Shown piece by piece: positions 26,532 through 34,651 of a stretch of 64,000 nucleotides of DNA (positions are counted from its first letter, which is position 1; every line of letters starts with the position of its first letter). Position numbers and translations under genes: made by a program. The notes beneath the pieces were generated by a model that was not told the DNA's origin, searched no databases, and worked only from the letters and a program-made list of their open reading frames with translations. The DNA comes from CADEED01 sp036677145. Its GTDB lineage: Bacteria > Pseudomonadota > Gammaproteobacteria > Steroidobacterales > Steroidobacteraceae. The stretch covers positions 1-64,000 of the forward strand of contig JAKFFF010000101.1 in the NCBI GenBank assembly GCA_036677145.1, in the 5' to 3' direction.

Positions 26532-26747
26532 TCCGATCGGGCGCCGCCAGTCGGCGGCCAAGCTTGTCAGCCAATGCCTCATATGCGGGCCGATGGAGAT
26601 GAAGGCCGCGTATAGCTAGGCGCCACGCCAAACCGAGCCCCGGGCGCGGCGTACCGCCCGCGCGGACGCAGGCGGCGGAGGCCCGATGTGGAGGATAATC
26701 CACCCAACACCGCGCAAGCGGCACAAGAACTCCTGGAGACTTCTCGA

Positions 26748-28808
26748 ATGACCCGCTGGATCAACGCGGCTGGCGCCGCACTACTGATTCTTCTTTGCTC
26801 GGTCACACATGCCGACGAAGGCATGTGGACCTTTCACGGCTTTCCGCTCGACAAGGCCAACTCGACGCTGAAGACGAAACTCAACCAGGCCTGGCTCGAT
26901 CGCATTCGCCTCGCGACGGTTCGCCTGTCCAACTGCACGGGCTCGTTCGTTTCGGGCGATGGCCTCATCCTCACGAATCATCACTGCGTCGAGAGCTGCC
27001 TCGCGGACTTGTCGTCGAAGGAGAAGAGCCTGATCGATGACGGCTTCCTCGCCCGCGATCGCGCGCAGGAAAAGAAATGTCAGACGCAGCTGGCCGACGT
27101 GCTCACCGAGATGGAAGAGGTGACGGCGAAGGTCGCCGCCGCGACCGCCGGCAAAAGCGACCAGGCCGCGAACGATGCGCGCAAGGCCGAGCTGACCCGG
27201 CTCGAGTCCGCCTGCGAAGCGCAGAGCAAGCTCAAGTGCCAGGCCGTCACGCTGTATGAAGGTGGCCAGTACTGGCTCTACAAGTACAAGCGTTACACCG
27301 ACATCCGCATGGTATTCGCGCCGGAAGAGTCGATCGCCTCGTTCGGCGGTGATCCTGACAACTTCCAGTTCCCGCGCTGGAGCCTCGACATGGGCGTCCT
27401 GCGCGCCTACGAAAACAACAAGCCGGCGAAGACACCTGTCTTCCTGAAAATCAATTTCGCGGGTCCGGCCGCCGGAGATCCGGTGCTCGTCTCCGGACAT
27501 CCGGGTACGACGGATCGTCTGCTCACGGTCGCGGAGCTCAAGGCGCAACGCAACTACGAGATCCCGAACTGGCTGCTGCGCAACTCGGAACTGCGCGGCC
27601 GCCTCATCCGCTTCGCGGAAGAAAGCCCGGACAACGCGCGCATCGCGGCCGACCTGCTCAACAGCTTGGAGAATTCCATCAAGGTGCGCCGCAAGCAGCA
27701 GGACGCGCTGCTCGATGACGCGCTGTTCGCGCGCAAGCGCGCCGAGGAAGCTGCATTGCGCGCGCAAGTGGCCGCCAATCCCGAACTGCGCACCGCCATC
27801 GGTGATCCGTGGACCGAGATCGAGAAGGCCCAGGCGATCAAGGCCGGTCTGTACCAGCCGTACCTGCAGATCGAAACCGGCGCGGGTTTCCAGGGCCGGC
27901 TCATGACCTACGCGCGCGTGCTGGTGCGTGGCGCCACGGAGCGGACCAAGCCTAACAATGAGCGCTTCCGGGAATACACCGATGCCGCGCTGCCGCGCAT
28001 CGAGCAGCAGCTCGGCGCCGCCGTGCCGGTGTATCCGGAGCTCGAGAAGCTGCGGATCGAGTTCGGCCTGGAGCGGATGCGCGAGTGGTTAGGACCCGAT
28101 CATCCGGTCGTGCGGCAGCTGCTCGTCAAGGAGTCGCCCACCGAGCTCGCGAACCGGCTGGTGAACGGGTCGAAACTGGCCGATCCGGCCGCACGCCTGG
28201 CTCTCTGGCAAGGCGGTGAAGCCGCCATCGCCGCGTCGAACGATCCGCTGATCGTGCTGGCGCGCGAGATCGAGCCCAAGGCGCGCGAGCTGCGCAAGGA
28301 GTTCGAGGACAAGGTCGAGGCGCCGGTCGATCTCGCGGCGGAGAAAATCGCGCGGGCGCGTTTTGCGTCGCTGGGCACCAGCGTGTATCCGGACGCGACG
28401 TTCACGCTGCGCCTGAACTGGGGCACCGTTGGCGCCTGGGTGGAGAACGGCAAGCCGATCGACCCCTTCACGCAACTGTCGGGATTGTTCGCGCGCGCCA
28501 CCGGCGCGGCGCCTTTCAGGATTCCCGCCAGCTGGCTCGCGGTGCGCGACAAACTCGACATGAACACGCTCTTCAATCTCGCGACCAACAGCGACATCGT
28601 CGGCGGAAATTCCGGCAGCCCGTTGATCAGCGCCAAGGGTGAAGTGGTGGGACTGTTGTTCGACGGCAATATCCACTCGATCTCGGGTTCGTACTGGTTC
28701 GATACCGAAAAGAACCGCGCGGTCGCCGTGCATCCCGCGATCATGCGCGAGGCCCTCACGAAGGTGTACGGCGCCGACACGCTGCTCAAGGAACTGACCG
28801 CGAAGTAA
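26748..28808 (+). CDS. S46 family dipeptidyl-peptidase
   Basis: A 686-residue secreted peptidase; the ATG at 26748 follows CTGGAG and opens a signal peptide ending near THAD. The chymotrypsin-like halves hold the active site: ILTNHHC (catalytic His at 78 or 79), and GGNSGSPLI with Ser622; an Asp between them completes the triad. A long helical insert (about 110-470) caps the site, as in bacterial DPP7/DPP11, which remove dipeptides from peptide N-termini. The family usually occurs in non-saccharolytic or peptide-using bacteria. The start follows about 215 bp of non-coding DNA in which I see no feature. A hairpin separates it from the convergent YceI gene. Confidence 0.95.
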   Translation: MTRWINAAGAALLILLCSVTHADEGMWTFHGFPLDKANSTLKTKLNQAWLDRIRLATVRLSNCTGSFVSGDGLILTNHHCVESCLADLSSKEKSLIDDGFLARDRAQEKKCQTQLADVLTEMEEVTAKVAAATAGKSDQAANDARKAELTRLESACEAQSKLKCQAVTLYEGGQYWLYKYKRYTDIRMVFAPEESIASFGGDPDNFQFPRWSLDMGVLRAYENNKPAKTPVFLKINFAGPAAGDPVLVSGHPGTTDRLLTVAELKAQRNYEIPNWLLRNSELRGRLIRFAEESPDNARIAADLLNSLENSIKVRRKQQDALLDDALFARKRAEEAALRAQVAANPELRTAIGDPWTEIEKAQAIKAGLYQPYLQIETGAGFQGRLMTYARVLVRGATERTKPNNERFREYTDAALPRIEQQLGAAVPVYPELEKLRIEFGLERMREWLGPDHPVVRQLLVKESPTELANRLVNGSKLADPAARLALWQGGEAAIAASNDPLIVLAREIEPKARELRKEFEDKVEAPVDLAAEKIARARFASLGTSVYPDATFTLRLNWGTVGAWVENGKPIDPFTQLSGLFARATGAAPFRIPASWLAVRDKLDMNTLFNLATNSDIVGGNSGSPLISAKGEVVGLLFDGNIHSISGSYWFDTEKNRAVAVHPAIMREALTKVYGADTLLKELTAK

Positions 28809-28815
28809 GAAATCA

Positions 28816-28867
28816 GGGACAGATCTGTTTTCGAACGATCTTTATCGTCGGCAAACAGATCTGTCCC
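28816..28867. repeat. Inverted repeat D (possible two-way terminator)
   Basis: GGGACAGATCTGTTT (28816-28830) and its reverse complement (28853-28867) form a 15-bp perfect stem. Inside, ACGAT and ATCGT pair further. Each arm contains AGATCT, itself a palindrome. It lies between the convergent S46 and YceI genes. It does not share the GGTGCCGGG end of repeats A, B and C. Confidence 0.85.
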
Positions 28868-28876
28868 CGCTTCGTT

Positions 28877-29629
28877 CTACTGGCGCGCGGTCAGATCGAA
28901 GCGGACTCGCATATCGTCGAGAACGACGAGCGCGCCGAGTGCGGCGGTGAACGGCAGGAGGCCGAGCTCGGATTGCTTCAGCGGAAGCTCGCCGCGCGCG
29001 ATGAGCTGACCGTCGGAGCGTTCGACTTCGACGGGCACGCGCACCAGGCGCGTCTGTCCCTTGATCGTGATTTCGACTCCCACTTCGAAACCCGTCGCGG
29101 TCGCGGCGACATCGGTGGCCCGCAGGCGAATCGTCGGGAACTGCGCGGCATCCAGTACCGCTTCCGACAACAGGTTCTTGCGCGTGCCGTCGCGCGCGCT
29201 CTGCGGAACACTCGGCGGAAAATCGGGGCCCGCCTGCTCGCGCAATGCGGGCTCATCGACGGTGAGTTCGCTGACCGGAAAACTCACATCGAAACGGGTT
29301 TGCAGCAGATCGTCGGTGACATACACGACGCCGTCGAGGTGATGCGAGGCGATGATGTGATTGTGCCCGAGACGGGCCATCGCGCCGCCGCGATACGCGA
29401 ATACCTGCAGCAGCGATTCTTCCGCGACCACGCGGTACTCGCGCGCGCCCGGAAACGGTGCCCCGGCCTCGGGCACGGGCGTCGTGGCGGGCGGCGCGGG
29501 AATCTGCCCGCGGGGACTTGTCTGACAGGAGGCGAGCCCCAATAGCGAGAGCCCCGCGGCGACAACAAGAAGACGATGAATGGCCTTCCGGCGCGCCGGG
29601 AACTTCGCAGATGACTGGCAGGTACTCAT
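28877..29629 (-). CDS. YceI-domain lipoprotein
   Basis: A 250-residue protein. The ATG at 29629 opens a signal peptide with lipobox LLGLASC, so it is lipid-anchored; longer frames upstream lack a signal. The YceI lipocalin-like barrel runs from about 75 (REYRVVAEESLLQVFAYRGG, then RLGHNHII) to the end, with GVEITIKGQTRLVRVPVEVE and a final VRFDLTARQ strand. YceI proteins bind polyisoprenoids or other lipids in the periplasm. It faces a cytochrome b561 gene across 51 bp, and a second YceI gene lies beyond that. Confidence 0.85.
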   Translation of the reverse strand: MSTCQSSAKFPARRKAIHRLLVVAAGLSLLGLASCQTSPRGQIPAPPATTPVPEAGAPFPGAREYRVVAEESLLQVFAYRGGAMARLGHNHIIASHHLDGVVYVTDDLLQTRFDVSFPVSELTVDEPALREQAGPDFPPSVPQSARDGTRKNLLSEAVLDAAQFPTIRLRATDVAATATGFEVGVEITIKGQTRLVRVPVEVERSDGQLIARGELPLKQSELGLLPFTAALGALVVLDDMRVRFDLTARQ

Positions 29630-29680
29630 GTTCAAGTGTCTTCCTTTGACCCTGCGCCCTGGCGCGGATAGCTTACTGAC

Positions 29681-30235
29681 ATGACTTTGCGTAACACCAC
29701 AACCGCCTGGGGTTCCGTATCCAAGGCGCTGCACTGGCTGATCGTGCTGCTCATCATCACCCAATGGGTGATCGCGAGCCGTGCCGAAAGCCTGCCTCTT
29801 GGTGTCGCGAAACTCGAAGCACTCGCCTGGCACAAATCATTTGGCATCACGATCCTGGGACTTGCGCTGATTCGTATCGTCTGGCGCCTGATGAATCCGA
29901 CGCCGGAACTTGCCTCAGTGACCAAACCCTGGGAACGCGTGCTCGCGCGGGTCTCGCACTTCCTTTTGTATGCGTTGCTGTTCGCGATCCCGCTCACCGG
30001 CTGGATGATGTCGTCCGCGCGGAATTTTCCCGTGAGCTGGTTCAAACTGGTCCAGTTGCCCGATCTGGTCGCGCCCTCCCAGCAGATGTACGAACTCATG
30101 CATTCACTGCATGTTGGCCTGAACGTCGCGCTGCCGGTGATCGCATTGCTGCACATCGCGGGCGCGCTCAAGCATCACTTCATCGATCGCAACGACGTGC
30201 TGAAGCGCATGTTGCCCTTCTCGGGCGCCAAGTGA
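29681..30235 (+). CDS. cybB: Cytochrome b561 family protein
   Basis: A 184-residue inner-membrane protein with four predicted membrane helices. ALHWLIVLLIITQWV carries the first haem-ligand His, AWHKSFGITILGLALIRIVWR the second with the conserved Arg, HFLLYALLFAIPLTGWMMS follows, and ELMHSLHVGLNVALPVIALLHIAGALKHHF holds further His ligands. It should pass electrons from quinol in the periplasm. The YceI gene begins five bases after its stop, a pairing known in many bacteria, suggesting a shared role in quinone or lipid redox. Confidence 0.92.
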   Translation: MTLRNTTTAWGSVSKALHWLIVLLIITQWVIASRAESLPLGVAKLEALAWHKSFGITILGLALIRIVWRLMNPTPELASVTKPWERVLARVSHFLLYALLFAIPLTGWMMSSARNFPVSWFKLVQLPDLVAPSQQMYELMHSLHVGLNVALPVIALLHIAGALKHHFIDRNDVLKRMLPFSGAK

Positions 30236-30240
30236 GAAAC

Positions 30241-30852
30241 ATGACGAACTACTTGTCCGCGCTGGCCGCCCTTCTCGTCGCGGGCGGAGCATCCGCCGAG
30301 CCTGCCGCGAAACTCGCGGCGGCGCCCGCGGGCACGCACCTCGCCGGCGCGCCTCACTATCACCAGGGGCCGGGCAGCACTCTCACATTCACTTTCGACC
30401 AGGCCGGTGCCGCGAGCCAGGGTTCGTTCAAGCAGTTCACGACCGACCTTGCCTTCGATGAACAGAATCTCGCGGGCAGCTCGCTCGACGTCAAGGTGCA
30501 AATCTCATCGCTGGATACGCAGGACAAGGATCGCGACCAGACGCTCGCGGGCGCCGATCTGTTCGATGTGCAGAAGTTTCCGGATGCGACCTTCGTGGCG
30601 AGCTCGCTGGCGCGCAATGCGAACGGAAAAGTCGAGGCGGCCGGCAAGCTCACCTTGCGCGGCGTCACGCGCGACCTGCGCATTCCGCTCGTGATCAAAC
30701 CCACGGCCACGGGACTCGAACTCACGGGCGAGACTTCCATCAATCGGCTCGACTACGGCATCGGCCAGGGCGAATGGAAATCGACCGAATGGGTCGGCGA
30801 TACCGTGAAGCTCAATTACAAAGTCGCGCTGATCAAGGCCGCGGGCGGTTGA
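30241..30852 (+). CDS. Periplasmic YceI family protein
   Basis: A 203-residue protein starting at 30241 with a signal peptide (MTNYLSALAALLVAGGASA). The YceI barrel follows: HYHQGPGSTLTFTFDQAGA, DVKVQISSLDTQDKDRDQ, ADLFDVQKFPDATFVASSL, LTLRGVTRDLRIPL and FNINRLDYGIGQGEW-type closing strands. Proteins of this kind bind a long isoprenoid in the periplasm. It is translationally close to the cytochrome gene and is itself followed, four bases on, by the membrane protein gene, so at least three genes share the transcript. Confidence 0.92.
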   Translation: MTNYLSALAALLVAGGASAEPAAKLAAAPAGTHLAGAPHYHQGPGSTLTFTFDQAGAASQGSFKQFTTDLAFDEQNLAGSSLDVKVQISSLDTQDKDRDQTLAGADLFDVQKFPDATFVASSLARNANGKVEAAGKLTLRGVTRDLRIPLVIKPTATGLELTGETSINRLDYGIGQGEWKSTEWVGDTVKLNYKVALIKAAGG

Positions 30853-30856
30853 CGCG

Positions 30857-31420
30857 ATGAACGGGTCCGATTCGATGCGCCGTGTCTGGATTGGCGTGGC
30901 GCTCGCGGTTTTCGCGCTGTCGTTCGTGCCGGCGTGGACCGGGTCGAGCAGCTGGTGGTTGCCCGGCATCGCCCTCACCATCGCCGCGGTGCTGCTGGTC
31001 GAGCCATTGATCCTGACCTGGGAAGTGCGCCGGCGCGGCGGAGAACTGCAGATCACGGACGAAGGTGTGCTGCGCAAGCTCGCGCGCGGTGACAACGAAT
31101 ACGTGCGCTGGAGCGAATTGCGCGAGGTTTCGATCGTGGTCACGCAGGGCGTAGCCCATGCGGACCAGTACTACTACGCACTTGCGGGCGCGGGTTCATC
31201 GGGCGTGCTGGTGGGACAAGAGCTCGCGGCGCGGCATGATCTCGTGTCGCACCTGGCCAAACTACCCGGATTCGATCATCGCAACATCACCAGCGCGCTG
31301 GCGTCACCCGTGAACCAGCGCTTCATCGTCTGGCGCGCCGCGCCGCTCGAAGGCGAGGCGGTGGTGATCCCCGCGGATCGCCTGAGCAGCGATTCCCGCG
31401 AGCGTCACCTGCTGCACTGA
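30857..31420 (+). CDS. Two-TM protein with PH-like cytoplasmic domain
   Basis: A 187-residue protein. Residues 10-28 and about 33-50 are hydrophobic, giving two membrane helices. The rest, GGELQITDEGVLRKLARG, YVRWSELREVSIVVTQ and later PGFDHRNITSAL, resembles the bacterial PH-like fold seen in small membrane proteins. I cannot assign a family with confidence. The gene starts four bases after the YceI stop, with an alternative ATG at 30875. It ends 15 bp before the convergent cupin gene. Confidence 0.6.
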   Translation: MNGSDSMRRVWIGVALAVFALSFVPAWTGSSSWWLPGIALTIAAVLLVEPLILTWEVRRRGGELQITDEGVLRKLARGDNEYVRWSELREVSIVVTQGVAHADQYYYALAGAGSSGVLVGQELAARHDLVSHLAKLPGFDHRNITSALASPVNQRFIVWRAAPLEGEAVVIPADRLSSDSRERHLLH

Positions 31421-31434
31421 GCGGCGCCTTCGAG

Positions 31435-31917
31435 TCAGAACCGCGAACCATCCTTGCGCGTGTACATCACGGCCGCGGCCGCCCCGTGGTATTGCAGATC
31501 GACGTCGCTATACGTGGCGGAATCGCGCGGATCGCGGTTGCTCACCTCCAGGTAGATGGCTGGCAGACTGCCGCGATTGACGAGCTGATGGCCGTTGCCG
31601 GTATTGCCATCCGCCGAGGCGGGAAAGCCCGCGCAGGTTCCCGCGGTGAGCACCTGCTCTCCCTCATCCGTGATCAGCACCACTTCTCCCGAGAGGATGT
31701 AGACGAACTCGTCCTCGTACGTGTGCCAGTGGCGCATCGACGACTCCTTGCCGGGCGGCAGTGTCGTGTAATTGATGCCGATCCTGGTGAGGCCGACGGC
31801 GTCGCCGAGCGCGCGCTTTTCGCGCGGCAGGACCCGGGAACGATAGGGCTCGGGATATCCCGAACTCGTGCGCGGTGTAATGGACAGGGGATCGAGCGCT
31901 GGTTTCTTCAGACTCAT
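31435..31917 (-). CDS. Cupin domain protein
   Basis: A 160-residue protein starting at 31917 after GAGGG. The cupin motif 1 is RHWHTYEDEFVYILSGE (about 69-85), with two His and Glu ligands, and motif 2 is NTGNGHQLVNRG. A metal-bound beta barrel is expected; the reaction is unknown. It is divergent from a large CoA hydrolase gene with only 38 bp between the starts. That gap is filled by a perfect palindrome, so both genes are likely controlled by the same regulator. Confidence 0.85.
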   Translation of the reverse strand: MSLKKPALDPLSITPRTSSGYPEPYRSRVLPREKRALGDAVGLTRIGINYTTLPPGKESSMRHWHTYEDEFVYILSGEVVLITDEGEQVLTAGTCAGFPASADGNTGNGHQLVNRGSLPAIYLEVSNRDPRDSATYSDVDLQYHGAAAAVMYTRKDGSRF

Positions 31918-31929
31918 GTGGTTGACCCT

Positions 31930-31948
31930 CACTACATGGCATGTAGTG
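31930..31948. promoter_or_regulatory. Palindromic operator between divergent cupin and CoA-hydrolase genes
   Basis: CACTACATG (31930-31938) and CATGTAGTG (31940-31948) are perfect 9-bp arms around one base. They fill half of the 38-bp gap between two divergent starts, 12 bp from the cupin ATG and 7 bp from the other. Such a site would let one dimeric regulator block both genes. No regulator gene is adjacent. Confidence 0.65.
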
Positions 31949-31955
31949 TAGCGGC

Positions 31956-34163
31956 ATGCCGCAGGCGTTCGATGATGTCGGTGAAATCGTGGAGGAGGCG
32001 CTGCGGCGCGTGGGGAAACGGGTGGTGCTCGCCCTGCCCCTCGGCATCGGCAAGCCGAACCTGATCGCGAACGAGTTCTATCGCCGGGCACGGGCAGACC
32101 CGGGACTCGATCTGACCATCGTCACGGCACTGAGCCTGCGCAAACCCACCGGCTCGAGCGACCTCGAGCGGCGCTTCATCGGCCCGCTCGCGGCCCGCGT
32201 CTTCGGCAACTACCCCGAGCTCGACTATCTCGAGGCCGTGCGCCGGAACTCGGTGCCGCCCAACGTGCGGGTCATCGAATTCTTCTTCGAGCCCGGCTCG
32301 ATGCTGAACGCCGAACACGCGCAGTCCAACTACCTGTCCGCGAATTACACACACGTCGCCCGCGACCTGCTCGCGCGCGGCGTCAACGTCGTCGCGCATC
32401 TGGTTGCCAGGCGCTCGGTCGGTGGCGCCACCGAATTCAGCCTCGGCAGCAATCCCGACATCACCGTGGACCTGATGCCCGATCTTGCCAGGCTGCGGGC
32501 GGCGGGCACGCCCGTGGTCGTGCTCGGGCAGGTGCATCGCGAAATGCCGTTCATGCTCGGCGCGGCCGTCGTCGGCGCCGAAACGTTCGACCTGATGCTC
32601 GATCATTCACGCTACGACTACGATTTGTTCGCACCACCGAACCCGGCGCTTTCCACCGTCGATCACGCGATCGGGCTGCATGCGAGCGCGCTGGTGCGCG
32701 ATGGCGGCACCCTGCAGATCGGCATCGGAGAGCTCGGCGATTCCATCGTGTATGCATTGCTGCTGCGGCATCAGCAGAACGAGGCGTGGCGGCGCGCCCT
32801 CGGCGATGCCGGCAGCGAACAAAGCGCCGCGCTGATCGACAGCATTGGCGGGCGCGCGCCATTTACCACCGGTCTGTTCGGCGCCACCGAAATGTTCGTC
32901 GACCAGATGCTGGACCTGTACCGGGCGGGCATCCTGCGCCGCCGCGTGTACGACTATCTACCCTTGCAGATGGCGCTCGCCGCGAATGGCTCGGGTACCC
33001 GCGTCGATGCCGCGCTACTGGAGCGGCTGCTCGCGGCGCTGCGCGCGCAGCGTGCGGACACGACTCTCGACGCCGGCGACATCGCCGCTCTCCGGCATGC
33101 CGGCGTACTGCGCAGTGATACTCGTTTCGCCGATGGCGAAATAATTTCGCCCGACGGCGCCCGGATCGGCGCGGACCTGGGCGATGCGAAAACACGTGCG
33201 GCACTGGTGCGCGAATGTCTCGGGCTCGAGCTGCAGGGCGGTTGCGTGATGCACGCGGGGTTCCTGCTCGGGCCACGTTCGTTCTACGCGGCATTGTCCG
33301 CACTTCCCGAATCCGAGTTGCGGCTGTTCGACATGCGCGGTGTCGGCTACATCAATCAGCTCTACGGCGATGATTTCACGTTGCGCGTCGCGCAGCGTTC
33401 GCATGCGCGCTTCGTCAATACGTCGATGATGCTGACGACGCTCGGCGCCGCGGTGTCCGACGGCCTCGCCGATGGCCGCGTGGTTTCCGGCGTCGGCGGG
33501 CAGTACAACTTCGTGGCGATGGCGCACGCGCTGCCCGGCGCACGTTCGCTGCTGTGCGCGCGCGCCACGCGCCGCAAGGATGGCAAGCTGCAGTCGAACA
33601 TCGTGACGAGTTACGGTCACATCACGATTCCGCGGCACCTGCGCGACGTCGCGGTCACCGAATACGGCATCGCGGATCTGCGTGGCCGCACTGACGCGGA
33701 ATGTATCGCGGCGATGATCAACATCGCCGATTCGCGCTTCCAGGACGAACTGCTGACCGCGGCCAAGCGGGCCAACAAGATCGACGCGGGATATCGCGTG
33801 CCGGAGCAGCATCGTCACAACAACCGCGAGCGGCTCGAACAGTCCTTCGCCGCGCAGCGGCGCGCGGGCCTGTTCTCCGAATATCCCTTCGGCACGGACC
33901 TGACGCGCGAGGAAATCGATCTCGCCCATGCTCTGCGCTGGCTCAAGGAACACACGGCGGGTTACGGCGCGCGCGCCGTGACGATTGCGCGCGCTTTCAT
34001 GCGCGGCGCGAATGAATCCGATCGTGGCTATCTCGCGCGGCTCGCACTCGACGATCCGAAGGATTTCCGCGCGGGCCTCGCGGCAAAGCTCGTCAGCCTG
34101 GGATTGCGCGCCACCGCGCGCGAGCGTGCCGCTATTTCGCGAACAGCCGCGCGGGATCCTTGA
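31956..34163 (+). CDS. Acetyl-CoA hydrolase/CoA-transferase family protein
   Basis: A 735-residue protein. It begins with a CoA-transferase-like opening (RVVLALPLGIGKPNLIANEF) and ends with the acetyl-CoA hydrolase/transferase C-terminal domain, recognisable in VGGQYNFVAMAHALPGARS, SNIVTSYGHITIPRHLRD and VTEYGIADLRGRTDAECI. The middle, with GIGELGDSIVYALLLR, is longer than in the 430-residue 4-hydroxybutyrate CoA-transferases. It probably swaps or releases CoA from short acyl-CoAs. No ribosome site is visible before the start, which abuts the operator. Its 3' end overlaps the convergent VOC gene by 32 bp. Confidence 0.85.
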   Translation: MPQAFDDVGEIVEEALRRVGKRVVLALPLGIGKPNLIANEFYRRARADPGLDLTIVTALSLRKPTGSSDLERRFIGPLAARVFGNYPELDYLEAVRRNSVPPNVRVIEFFFEPGSMLNAEHAQSNYLSANYTHVARDLLARGVNVVAHLVARRSVGGATEFSLGSNPDITVDLMPDLARLRAAGTPVVVLGQVHREMPFMLGAAVVGAETFDLMLDHSRYDYDLFAPPNPALSTVDHAIGLHASALVRDGGTLQIGIGELGDSIVYALLLRHQQNEAWRRALGDAGSEQSAALIDSIGGRAPFTTGLFGATEMFVDQMLDLYRAGILRRRVYDYLPLQMALAANGSGTRVDAALLERLLAALRAQRADTTLDAGDIAALRHAGVLRSDTRFADGEIISPDGARIGADLGDAKTRAALVRECLGLELQGGCVMHAGFLLGPRSFYAALSALPESELRLFDMRGVGYINQLYGDDFTLRVAQRSHARFVNTSMMLTTLGAAVSDGLADGRVVSGVGGQYNFVAMAHALPGARSLLCARATRRKDGKLQSNIVTSYGHITIPRHLRDVAVTEYGIADLRGRTDAECIAAMINIADSRFQDELLTAAKRANKIDAGYRVPEQHRHNNRERLEQSFAAQRRAGLFSEYPFGTDLTREEIDLAHALRWLKEHTAGYGARAVTIARAFMRGANESDRGYLARLALDDPKDFRAGLAAKLVSLGLRATARERAAISRTAARDP

Positions 34164-34548
34164 ACGCCTTGAACTCGAGCGCGTTGCCCGAAGGGTCGTA
34201 AAGAAACATCGTCGCCTGTTCTCCGACCTGCCCCGCGAAGCGGATGCCGGGCTCGATCTCGAAGAGGGCGCCCCGTTTGCGCAGGCGTTCGGCGAGCGCG
34301 TGCCAGTCGCTCCACTCCATCACGACTCCGAAGTGCGGCACGGGCACGTCGTGACCGTCCACTTCATTGTGATGAACGTGCTGCTTCTTGTTTGGATCCA
34401 GGTGAGCGACGACCTGGTGTCCGAAAAAATCGAAGTCCACCCATTCGGCGCTGCTGCGCCCCTCGGGACATCCGAACACTGCGCCGTAGAAACCGCGCGC
34501 CGCTTCGAGGTCGTGAACCGGAATGGCGAGATGAAACGGCTGCGGCAT
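34132..34548 (-). CDS. VOC family protein
   Basis: A 138-residue protein with the start at 34548 (MPQPFHLAIPVHDLEAARGF), the usual first strand and helix of a single VOC domain. FGCPEGRSSAEWVDFDFFGH and the final strand MFLYDPSGNALEFKAF carry candidate ligands (His in the first strand, Glu in the last). A glyoxalase or dioxygenase-like role is likely but the substrate is unknown. It follows a possible 23-residue peptide gene and the GDPD gene on the same strand. Its 3' end lies inside the convergent CoA-hydrolase gene. Confidence 0.88.
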   Translation of the reverse strand: MPQPFHLAIPVHDLEAARGFYGAVFGCPEGRSSAEWVDFDFFGHQVVAHLDPNKKQHVHHNEVDGHDVPVPHFGVVMEWSDWHALAERLRKRGALFEIEPGIRFAGQVGEQATMFLYDPSGNALEFKAFKDPARLFAK

Positions 34549-34564
34549 CAGCGAAGAAAATACT

Positions 34565-34636
34565 TCAGAGGATCTGCGCGGCAACCTGCAGCAGCAGCAC
34601 CGCAACGCACAGGGCCTTCGTGCACTTCTCGATCAT
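34565..34636 (-). CDS. Possible 23-residue membrane peptide
   Basis: ATG at 34636 follows a strong GGGAGAAG site, and the frame ends at 34565. The product has a charged start (MIEKCTK) and a hydrophobic rest (ALCVAVLLLQVAAQIL), as in small single-span membrane peptides. It fits exactly between the GDPD stop (15 bp away) and the VOC start (16 bp away), so its spacing is that of an operon gene. There is no homology evidence; it could also be a chance frame or a translational coupling leader. Confidence 0.4.
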   Translation of the reverse strand: MIEKCTKALCVAVLLLQVAAQIL

Positions 34637-34651
34637 GATCTTCTCCCTCGA

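Noticed and set aside
26532..26747. A gene or RNA in the gap between the VOC and S46 genes
   Set aside because: Short frames only, no start site or folded structure that I could support beyond a small GCCGCC/GGCGGC hairpin.
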